Source: Christensenellaceae bacterium (GTDB lineage Bacteria; Bacillota; Clostridia; Christensenellales; DTU072). Taken from it: a stretch of DNA of 36,546 nt. The stretch spans positions 1-36,546 of the forward strand of contig JAIRKT010000083.1 of assembly GCA_031259965.1 (NCBI GenBank), in the 5' to 3' direction. The translations under genes were made by a program, and so were the position numbers. Positions 30,601-36,546 of this stretch are shown here, piece by piece (position 1 is the first letter of the stretch; every line of letters begins with the position of its first letter). The notes under the pieces are model-generated. The model was not told the DNA's origin. It did no database searches and worked only from the letters and a program-made list of their open reading frames with translations.

Positions 30601-33600
30601 ATTAAAAGTTGACAAATTTTCATATCCTAATGTTTCTAGAGATGATACTACATTTAAAGAAAATAGCACAGAAATAAACTTATATGTATACAATGGCGGT
30701 GGAATATTTGATTTGCAATATCCTACTAAAATTGAATTTACTAGCACTGGAGGAGGCACTAAGAGTTATACATTTAAACCAGGCGAGTTACAATTTTTAA
30801 TTAAGCGAAAGGATAATAATTGGCATTCACTCGATGGTGATAAAATAAGTTTTGATTACCTGGGACACACTTTGGGCACTGAACTCTATCCAGATAAAAA
30901 TGACGAACTGTTTATTAGAGCCTACTACGATTACGGTGGTTCAAACAATAGATTAATAACAGAATTTTCTGTTAAAATCTTAGAGAGTATAATAGAATAT
31001 GTGGAAATAATAAACTATGGTTATTCAGATGCCCCAGCTGCTATAGAAGCGCTGATCGCAGATGTATATTATGTTGATCCTTATGACGATAGAACATACA
31101 ATTTGCCATCGACTTTGATTGCACACTTTCATAATGGTTTAGTGGATGATGATTTAGAAGTAAATTTTTTACCTATATCTTTTGATAACGAGCATAAAGG
31201 GGATGCCGATGTGCCTTTTACTAATTTTAAATTTGATCCGACTAAATATTGGCAAAAATCAGCGGAATATTCGGGCATGAGCTTTAAACTAGGGTTTGAT
31301 TTAGAAAGTTACGGCGGTGCTAACATACAGAAATACAGCATTACAATTGTAATGCTAGAGCGGGATGTTAAAAGTGTAGAAGGAACAGAAATAAACGTAG
31401 ATGATGATAAAAATAAAAACCCATTTGAATTTTTAACTTCAGATTTACCTGAATTTGGAGATCTTTTAGAATTCACTAACGGATTAGATGATGATATTTT
31501 TGATAAATATAAAGAGGCAAATTTGTCGCCAGCACCGCTAAAAATTGTTTGGAAAACCATGAACGGAACTAGTGGAAATGTGAAGTATGAAAATGACCCG
31601 GTAACAAATGATGCCTTTAGTATAGCTGGATTTAAATTAGCTTTAACAGGAGTTGTTACAGGCGCGAATGAGGGTGCGTCAGTTAGCATAAACGTCACAG
31701 GTAGTAAATGGGAATATATGGGCATAGCCAAAGAAAATTATACAACCGGTGATCCTACAAATCACATAGTAGAATTAATAGAATTTTTCTCTGATGGTGC
31801 CTCAAAAGATCGCGAATTTAATGTAGTGTTTAAAGTTGTGAGCGCTGAAGGAGTGACGACTGGATATAGGACGATAAAATTTATTCCGAAAGATACTAGA
31901 TTTGATGATAATACAGAATTAACTGCATTAATTGACTGGCAGACAATTGAAAATGACACTATAAGGCAAGTTAAATTTTATAATCAATATAAGACTTTGT
32001 CTAAAAATATAATAAATGATAATGGTAGATATCGTTATTCTGTAATGCAAATAATATACAGAGAAATTTCTTTTGACTATGGTATTACTTATGCCCAGAC
32101 TAACGAGGTAGTATTGGTTTTGGATCCATTCAATCCTGTAGTACCCAACAAAGTGAAGGTAAAGGGTACTAAAACTGGTGAGGATGGCGAAATTGATTTT
32201 GGTGAGGCCTATGTAATATGGCCAGCTAGCGTTTATGAAATGCCGATGGAAGGTGGTATAAAATCAATAACAATTTATGTTTGTACAGAGATAAATGATG
32301 ACGGAACGGTTAAAGATAATACTTATTCAGAATCTTTCATAGTAAAAGTATATTATTTAGATAGAAGGCCAGTGAATATTCAAAGGGAGAACACATCATC
32401 TAGTGGAATATCATATAGTACCTTGTTTACAAGAAATGCAAATGGTGAGACTTCATACACGTTTGTAATAGATCCCATAAGTTTTGCATATAACAGTGCA
32501 ACTGGAATGTATAACATGCCAGAAAATCTTATAATAACGTTTGATACACAATATCCTGAGGGTGATCCACGGGCGGTGGCTATCAATACTTTTGGTAGTG
32601 TGTTTAGATTACAAGGTGCAAAGTGGATTTATCCTGTTATACCATTAAGTGGAACTGCGTCTATGTCGCCTTCATACATTCCATTGCCATTTGATACGAC
32701 AATCGCCAGCATGTTTAAGATTGCAATTTCAAGTGGCGGTAGTTATGGCACATATGTTACACCTGATTATGATAAAGCAAACACACAAGGACGCGCTGGT
32801 ATAACTAGTTATTTTGATTTAAGAATTACTGTCATTGATCGCACGATACAAAGCACTAGTGTGTCTGAAATTGTAAAAACAGGTGATGAAACAAAAGAGT
32901 ACCACGTTGGGAAAGAAGCAATAGACCCATATAATATTGAATTTCCAAAAACCGTTGTTATAACATTTAAAGATGCCTCAGGTGGAATGGAACAGAGGGA
33001 ATTTCAGAATGTGCAATGGGATTATGATGAGACTTATATTATAAGACCCGACGTAATTTCTGGTTTAATTGGCAGTAATGCGATGACAGTAAGAGCAAAT
33101 ATGAAAGTTTATGGTGCTGTACTCTCTGTACAATTCCCCATAAAGGTTAGAAATATAGATACCACTATTATAACCGGCGATGGATTTGAATCCACGAATC
33201 CGATTCAAGGTGGTACAATTTATATCTTGAAAGGTTTCCCAGCTGAACCACAACTTCCAACATATATTTATTACTGGTTTGAGTATGATTATCAATTTGA
33301 ATTTACTAAAGTGCCTATAATTTGGACACTAGGAAACAGCATAGACACAAGTGCTACGGGCGAGTATAAAAATGTTAGTGCCACGATAGGTTCTGTTAAC
33401 AAAGACAACATCAAATTTAATATTGAGGTAATAGATCCAATTGTATATTGTCTAAGGGGTTCTGGTGAGTTCCTCACTTCTGGTGGCTTTATATACAACA
33501 ATATTGTTGTAGCAGTTGCAGGTGATAATTCATATTTTAGTGGGCAGGAAACAGTGGTTTTACCTGACCAGATATTCATAAACACAGCTCAGCATTATAT

Positions 33601-36001
33601 AATAGTTAATCAGATAACATACAACATTGCAACAGGTCGTGCTATATTTAGTTGTTCTTATGATTTTATTGCAGCTGGTAATGGTAATGATACATATTTA
33701 AGAGGAACAGATGGCGAAACTAAAATGATGTATATAACATTTGAGGTTCCAATCACAACTTATGATAGTACATCAGTTGTATCAACATACGGATTCTCAG
33801 ATGGCGAGTCGATTAAGCACTTCCCGCTGGGTGTTCCCATATTTGCAACGGATATGCCAAGAGCGTCTATAGTAGATGGTAGCACTTCAGCTTTAGCGTC
33901 ACTAGAGTTGATCTGGGACTTCTCATCGGTTAATATATATAAAGCAGGTGAATATCATGTAACTGGTTACTACAAAACAGCATATGGTATTAATGTGGCT
34001 GTTGATTTCACGGTTATAATAGATAAACGACAAATAGATGATTCACAGTTTGTAATTGACGAATCATGGACATTTAGAAGTTATACAGGGACGGAGGTTG
34101 ATTTAATTAGTTCCACAAATTTAACTGTAGGACTCTTCTTAAGGGATGATGGATCGTTCAACTCCAACATTAGTTACGCATTCGAATATTTAGTAAATGG
34201 TAATTGGACCGCTAACCAACCACTGAACGCTGGTACTTACTACGTTAGAATAAGAGTAGATGATTATAATTATGACAGTGCCACGACAACGTCGCCACTT
34301 ATGTTTACAATTAGTCAACAATATGTCAATTTAAACAATGTAACATATAGCATTGATGTAAGTGTTGGCACATATAAAACAGATGAAACTATTGTGTTTG
34401 ATTATGATGGTCGCTATCATAATAACGTAATTGTAAATGGATTACCATTAAATGATACTTCATTTCGCCATGACATTAATTATTATCGCGATGGTGAAAC
34501 AGTTTCTACATGGCCTCAAAACGCTGGCTTATATTATATGACGATTACTATCGAACAGAATGAATCATCTAACTATTTAGTCACACAAGGTGTTAGTTTG
34601 AGAATATACATTTTAATAGAAATGAAAAAGGTATCTTACAATCCTCCAACTTCCATAACTTATACTGGAGGTCTTATAACATATTTACCTGTAACAAGTA
34701 TGGGTGTAGAACCTGAAGATCTTGCGCGTCTACAAATAACATACAAATTCTATGATAGTGCTTTGAAACCAATTGAGGGTATTCTCGATGTAGGATCATA
34801 TAGTTACACACTAATTATTGATGGTGGTGGCAATTATAGTTCGGATAGTTTTGGTTTTGACGATTCATATATGACAATACAAGTGGTTAAACGCGAAATT
34901 ATAGTTACTCTTGAGCCACTAGAAAGTGAATATTTAGCACCTCTAGTTGATTTTAATAAAGCTATCGCGTTTAAGGACTCAATCACAGATGAAGAGTTTA
35001 AATTAACAGATTTAACAGAGCGTGACAGAATAGCTTTGATGATAGCTATTAATGTATCAGTAAAAGGTGGTATTTCTGACAAGCATTTAGTAGGCTCATA
35101 TACTTTAACTGCAGAATATAATAATACAATTCTATCGAATTATGATATAAAAAATGTCGAGGATAGTACATATAAAATTACAGCACGCGCAGGAGTAATG
35201 ATCCAAAATGCACAAGAATTAAAAGAAGCACTGAATGGTATGAAAAATGATAGAACATATATATTTTATCTAGCGCCTGGTAATTATGGTGACATAGAAA
35301 TTAACAGGGTTCCAGATGGAACACAGTATATAAACATCAATGCATCTGTCACTTTAATAGGTGCATATGATGTTAATGCAGCGGATCCTGTAATAGCAGT
35401 GACATTTACTAGTATTATTGTGTATAGTGGAGATGTCACTATTGATATAATGAGCGCTCTAGCGCGGCCGATTTCTGCAGGAAAACCTGGTGTAGGTATT
35501 ATGATTTATTCTGCGGCCTCAGATGTTACAGTAAGCAGGTCATATTTCTATAGAGATAGTTCATCGCCCAACTTTATTACAAGTTCTACTGCAATAATGA
35601 CAGAGTCTGGATACAAAGGCACAGTATATATTACAAATGGCACTCTCATTACAGGACACAGTTCTGCAGCAGTCTTATATGGTGGATCTCTAGTTGTAAG
35701 TGATTCTGAAATAAGTGAAAACATTAATGGTGTGCAAGTCAATGGTAATGGCGGAGTATCTGATAGTCTGCAAAGATATGCACAAAGTGTAATAATAATA
35801 GATTCTGTTTTTGCATATAACAAATCAGTCGCTATATCTATTTTATGTAAGGTTGTATCCCCTGAGATTAATTTCTCAATAACAGGCAATACCTTTGTTG
35901 CGAATGTTTTAGCTATAAAAACGCTAGAATTTTTGGAAGTTACATTGCTAGTAACCCAAAATAATTTACACTTAAATTCCGCAGATCTCATTATAATTTA
36001 A
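24665..36001 (+). CDS. giant surface lipoprotein 3 with Ig-like stalk, MBG-like domains and C-terminal beta-helix (3778 aa)
   Basis: The signal peptide ends in lipobox LVAC with Cys24, followed by a Gly/Ser/Asp linker. Residues about 50-800 resemble the N-terminal part of lipoprotein 2 (YLGGGIALTELGFP near 430-443, LSTLFGLIIGD near 632). Residues about 880-3140 are a chain of Ig-like modules with the DPY start. Clear copies begin at Asp928, 1023, 1407, 2138, 2487, 2603 and 2754, many ending in a conserved Trp. About 3140-3505 are MBG-like domains with 'NAGTYYVRI' and 'NAGLYYMTI' motifs. From about 3510 a right-handed beta-helix begins: short strand-turn repeats such as YIFYLAPGNYGDIEI, VTVSRSYFYRDS, GGSLVVSDSEISENINGVQV and NFSITGNTFVANV, typical of pectate-lyase-like folds. 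No catalytic residues can be assigned and there is no sortase motif. The lipid anchors one end and the helix sits at the free tip. It may bind or modify a polysaccharide or act as an adhesin (inference). Confidence 0.85.
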   Translation: MKRLFGKILIILLLTTLLVLLVACQDGDGKSTGGTGSNDSDTKDSVDANELATAIRNGLITTSNNILDTTKRHVKSEYEFRLNTINVTIVYEANYDDAQNENSEILLKIYDNQNVKNTSFFYYYEGKLYYEFCGNRYYVPQFNYSGTFQIFYNFIRLFDIGSYLFGNPDMFESNDEFIKEEDDSGLDSFSNYVKAIITSAELDSLSVYGESDSYKNVRIKNVSLDKIKEPVNDFLTSYVKGYIGTKLDVISLVLLGFRLSDLGNVGIGIVNANTLEFAIRDNAVTDINLVIDGVQTDNVNSFYLGLKYSLSNKTDNIKLDAYDDPSQNAIIINGDDNQTGYWLSRSGEYHYKGTLYVDILNETFDAELMAKLSFGDNLENEFLLDIRKKTSNPVINDNTTILNKEIASFYYNYLDDEQLYVSLKGLMDDYLGGGIALTELGFPKARISGLDLTKEMAYYLTIILEQLSYNITLGDLIGEIGGTDEITGRLHTIISKSRTIGNSYYELTMDNEFFSVMLGDYQTSFMDRMASFIGIEVETLRAILGLGAVDDLKLILGFDYLTGEMNLSLYNGDSRFFVFSMKNQKIKSSEFIVTPPLDFNPEDYESFTPSESLHIHTEGLIYMQGSSEADLSTLFGLIIGDETGLNSPFALTINDKLYVSVDSWKEDGIDFINATIWLNPLLKSSYAGGILQFTVNDIDENDTPLIRIYTSKEDPDYFLIELRDLNFSRGLLQNPVKYKASRSGLYEVFKQMRGNNNIFTSDNYSEAYNILTRDATVELNNEWFVVRLSPYNVGGILYDPIYDILGVANMNAALKVKISFTTPDSSAYVSDESIYVLPVIEQLDDLVFDSMYVAVWHESAQVRFGDDGPYEFKLAFNNDSSSIIDGVYLYAPTARLFGQDVTYFMLITNKEIGTKRITALKEYSLALDPTKLFPIPTEIAVYYDDPDQSRDGTEKFEIENFPYTNESIRLLTTGVEAQYYTIVIGKGSIAETRFLMPIEILNRDFQVDEFIGDVPIVAVATIDPYDYAIQKSANADYNPLSKYNDQVLRFGTNKKNSNAIISENFTFNWKMSADEEKTISYHGGRFFVYDYFNDTKVALEVIIVAKEISYIQIIHNMNGNLVWELAGEYTIDAIDLATYTIPVVSTDKIQIRIYFKSSSAEIPSRYRIIGEANDSFVIDDFCDGVYNIDNFAFQWVYKVANPSLISLDGTVNTLSNATNIDTALFKDLLIGTQTVTLTVRAPSRRIQSVADSILAYTQLMQGDDGKLNPAVSIKEFVRPTAVGYGPIGSTTDVDGAFIIANPLDSTGNNKLPSTINFDMSFAGGTIRKTYAVSWEAHLMTSGDNNADITNMLPEENWIRLYGSIGDVEGKKQTITVIVHNTNGSYKNVEMYDIDGNLTAENNTVTIDPYNPNALPVRLKITYDIPTADGNHSVTDEYIVGGSGDDASSPWKYDGEVVDNNTFSYKGGSYVLTTDVPGSLEKGRLPQSITLMVIIQNMEVQEGVIFGLRDNNENLNSPINTYSEESARLLEKLSSENNTLIGVRYRESGIPNSKNEIPVVWDNAQELINALEGYKDTKLTLTGKIYSGTTNLEQSVSLAFDVRAPEITNISFTGLDELTSTVGVSKPAIEIKTSISENGNSITFVINKPYALVNAGAGRYLAGEDGNDSSLILYNFLTQTLGHIFVEFSGNDSDYYGAVFEDITGIDTEIFVKLANTQEDTVTKDFVIFQLGVGSAKYKINVQVIVYKDALSANVVNLSVEVFGESGQLLYENEPFYLPDYITVNYRESGVVVYNGVVWSAQGIAAAIVKQDENGQYINSENFFEANSFAGQRVVVSYVILPQGETITLNIDFLSKNINSYNYSATAASDVPQYNIRDGVLTVDNIYSFGIFDSRSLPSTIVPRATGGKEGFQITDGETIKFISNWLPMTAYAISANEFDIEHIMRDINTMFDGTNPTEIEIAWMRLIMYNGRTQDIILKLKVDKFSYPNVSRDDTTFKENSTEINLYVYNGGGIFDLQYPTKIEFTSTGGGTKSYTFKPGELQFLIKRKDNNWHSLDGDKISFDYLGHTLGTELYPDKNDELFIRAYYDYGGSNNRLITEFSVKILESIIEYVEIINYGYSDAPAAIEALIADVYYVDPYDDRTYNLPSTLIAHFHNGLVDDDLEVNFLPISFDNEHKGDADVPFTNFKFDPTKYWQKSAEYSGMSFKLGFDLESYGGANIQKYSITIVMLERDVKSVEGTEINVDDDKNKNPFEFLTSDLPEFGDLLEFTNGLDDDIFDKYKEANLSPAPLKIVWKTMNGTSGNVKYENDPVTNDAFSIAGFKLALTGVVTGANEGASVSINVTGSKWEYMGIAKENYTTGDPTNHIVELIEFFSDGASKDREFNVVFKVVSAEGVTTGYRTIKFIPKDTRFDDNTELTALIDWQTIENDTIRQVKFYNQYKTLSKNIINDNGRYRYSVMQIIYREISFDYGITYAQTNEVVLVLDPFNPVVPNKVKVKGTKTGEDGEIDFGEAYVIWPASVYEMPMEGGIKSITIYVCTEINDDGTVKDNTYSESFIVKVYYLDRRPVNIQRENTSSSGISYSTLFTRNANGETSYTFVIDPISFAYNSATGMYNMPENLIITFDTQYPEGDPRAVAINTFGSVFRLQGAKWIYPVIPLSGTASMSPSYIPLPFDTTIASMFKIAISSGGSYGTYVTPDYDKANTQGRAGITSYFDLRITVIDRTIQSTSVSEIVKTGDETKEYHVGKEAIDPYNIEFPKTVVITFKDASGGMEQREFQNVQWDYDETYIIRPDVISGLIGSNAMTVRANMKVYGAVLSVQFPIKVRNIDTTIITGDGFESTNPIQGGTIYILKGFPAEPQLPTYIYYWFEYDYQFEFTKVPIIWTLGNSIDTSATGEYKNVSATIGSVNKDNIKFNIEVIDPIVYCLRGSGEFLTSGGFIYNNIVVAVAGDNSYFSGQETVVLPDQIFINTAQHYIIVNQITYNIATGRAIFSCSYDFIAAGNGNDTYLRGTDGETKMMYITFEVPITTYDSTSVVSTYGFSDGESIKHFPLGVPIFATDMPRASIVDGSTSALASLELIWDFSSVNIYKAGEYHVTGYYKTAYGINVAVDFTVIIDKRQIDDSQFVIDESWTFRSYTGTEVDLISSTNLTVGLFLRDDGSFNSNISYAFEYLVNGNWTANQPLNAGTYYVRIRVDDYNYDSATTTSPLMFTISQQYVNLNNVTYSIDVSVGTYKTDETIVFDYDGRYHNNVIVNGLPLNDTSFRHDINYYRDGETVSTWPQNAGLYYMTITIEQNESSNYLVTQGVSLRIYILIEMKKVSYNPPTSITYTGGLITYLPVTSMGVEPEDLARLQITYKFYDSALKPIEGILDVGSYSYTLIIDGGGNYSSDSFGFDDSYMTIQVVKREIIVTLEPLESEYLAPLVDFNKAIAFKDSITDEEFKLTDLTERDRIALMIAINVSVKGGISDKHLVGSYTLTAEYNNTILSNYDIKNVEDSTYKITARAGVMIQNAQELKEALNGMKNDRTYIFYLAPGNYGDIEINRVPDGTQYININASVTLIGAYDVNAADPVIAVTFTSIIVYSGDVTIDIMSALARPISAGKPGVGIMIYSAASDVTVSRSYFYRDSSSPNFITSSTAIMTESGYKGTVYITNGTLITGHSSAAVLYGGSLVVSDSEISENINGVQVNGNGGVSDSLQRYAQSVIIIDSVFAYNKSVAISILCKVVSPEINFSITGNTFVANVLAIKTLEFLEVTLLVTQNNLHLNSADLIII

Positions 36002-36010
36002 AAATCTCAA

Positions 36011-36111
36011 ACAAACCTGCACGATTTTAATTAGCCCTTAAGAATTTATCTTTGGAATTTAAACGTGCAGGTTTGTAGTAATTTAAAGGACTTGTGCAAA
36101 TTAAATTCCAA
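36011..36111 (+). ncRNA. putative pseudoknot or switch RNA after lipoprotein 3
   Basis: Stem 1 is ACAAACCTGCACG (36011-36023) with CGTGCAGGTTTGT (36064-36076), 13 perfect pairs. Stem 2 is TTGGAATTTAA (36052-36062), inside the loop of stem 1, with TTAAATTCCAA (36101-36111), 11 perfect pairs. This is H-type pseudoknot topology: the stems are separated by only one base (36063), with crossing loops of 28 and 24 nt. Stem 1 can alternatively extend inward (36025-36032 with 36056-36063, one mismatch), which would exclude stem 2. The lack of a T-run after stem 1 argues against a plain terminator. I know no family it matches. Confidence 0.5.
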
Positions 36112-36132
36112 GTATTAGTTAATACAACTTTT
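36112..36132 (+). terminator. weak terminator-like hairpin
   Basis: GTATT (36112-36116), AGTT and AATAC (36121-36125) form a 5-bp stem, with AAC and then a run of five T following. It directly abuts the 3' arm of the pseudoknot candidate. The stem is AT-rich and weak on its own. Confidence 0.35.
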
Positions 36133-36323
36133 TATGTCTTTAAAAATGGTTTTAGCGCAATATCTGAAACTCATATATTTTTAATAGTTAGAGCATCTAT
36201 CACGACTATTTAAATCGTAGGATAAACCAGTTGTAATATTGAAAATAGTGAAAAGAGAACAGGAATATCATATTTTAAAGATACTCTTTTAAAATTTGCA
36301 ATGGTATTAAGGAGCGAATTATT

Positions 36324-36524
36324 TTGGATTACAACAAATACAGAGGCTTAACCCTCTATCAAGCATTTTCAAAGAATGCTAAAGAAAGTGCTGATGAGCC
36401 ATGTACTATATTTAAGAACAAAGTATTCAACCTAAATCCCCCAAATATTAAATGTGTAACATCAATTTTAATTGAGAATCTATTAAAAACCGTAATATTT
36501 TTTTATTTTTTTGTTAAAAACTAG
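36324..36524 (+). CDS. short ORF resembling the N-terminus of an AMP-binding (acyl-CoA ligase type) protein
   Basis: A TTG start at 36324 has a strong AAGGAG ribosome site 9 nt upstream (36309-36314), which supports real translation. The first 35 residues (LTLYQAFSKNAKES, then EPCTIFKNKVF) resemble the start of AMP-forming acyl-CoA ligases, which typically read like 'LYE.F..NAKK.PDK.AI.YK.K..TY'. The part after it (IKCVTSILIENLLKT) still loosely fits the next helix. The frame then runs into a Phe-rich end and stops at residue 66, whereas such enzymes have about 500 residues. The Phe codons come from T-rich runs near 36497-36513, where a frameshift or assembly error is easy. It is a truncated remnant, a gene broken by an error, or an unrelated small protein. 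Confidence 0.4.
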   Translation: MDYNKYRGLTLYQAFSKNAKESADEPCTIFKNKVFNLNPPNIKCVTSILIENLLKTVIFFYFFVKN

Positions 36525-36546
36525 CCATAATTTACGAATAACTTGA

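Larger units (their letters stand above)
36002..36323. other. intergenic region with structured RNA element
   Basis: This 322-base gap has no ORF. It holds overlapping inverted repeats at 36011-36111, a weak terminator hairpin at 36112-36132 and an imperfect palindrome before the next gene (ATTTTAAAGA 36272-36281 with TCTTTTAAAAT 36285-36295). An AAGGAG ribosome site lies at 36309-36314. No convincing promoter is seen. Confidence 0.55.

Noticed and set aside
31309-31731. 140-codon minus-strand open frame inside lipoprotein 3
   Set aside because: It is a shadow of the coding frame with no independent signals.
35548-35991. 147-codon minus-strand open frame inside the beta-helix region
   Set aside because: It lies entirely within a well-supported plus-strand gene, has no promoter or ribosome site, and its composition is that of an antisense shadow.
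12694-36001. Sortase-anchored surface proteins
   Set aside because: None of the three has an LPXTG-like motif, a C-terminal hydrophobic segment or a basic tail; all have N-terminal lipoboxes.

Overview
The window is AT-rich, gene-dense DNA with nearly all genes on the + strand. It looks like a low-GC Gram-positive, Clostridia-like bacterium, probably uncultured. The basis is AddAB rather than RecBCD, Firmicutes-style Shine-Dalgarno sites and TTGACA/TATAAT promoters, lipobox signal peptides, and very large Ig-like surface lipoproteins. Taxonomy below that level is inference. I saw no tRNA, rRNA, CRISPR array, insertion sequence or phage gene.

Layout. (1) 1-669: the first 18 codons of a minus-strand gene leaving the left edge, driven by a near-perfect promoter, followed by about 600 bases of non-coding DNA. 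(2) 670-9267: a glycoside hydrolase family 2-like protein that appears to have lost its catalytic residues, then addB and addA, which encode the two-subunit helicase-nuclease for double-strand-break repair. (3) 9639-12400: a three-helix membrane protein with a very acidic tail, then a corA-type Mg2+ transporter. The DNA before corA carries a possible attenuator: promoter, 25-codon ORF, intrinsic terminator and a competing antiterminator strand. (4) 12694-36001: three consecutive lipoproteins of 777, 2977 and 3778 residues, about 23 kb or nearly two thirds of the window. They appear to share an N-terminal membrane-proximal part. The second and third add long stalks of repeated 'DPY' Ig-like modules. 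The third ends in MBG-like domains and a right-handed beta-helix at its free end. (5) 36002-36546: an intergenic region whose inverted repeats have H-type pseudoknot topology, then a short TTG-start ORF that resembles the beginning of an AMP-binding (acyl-CoA ligase type) protein and soon stops.

How it fits together. AddA and AddB form one complex and are almost certainly co-transcribed. The lipoproteins are probably a surface system of three anchored proteins that reach increasing distances from the membrane, each with its own upstream promoter- or operator-like sequence. This series, the corA leader and the 36.0-36.1 kb RNA structure are the most interesting parts. All assignments come from reading sequence and motifs; no database search was run.
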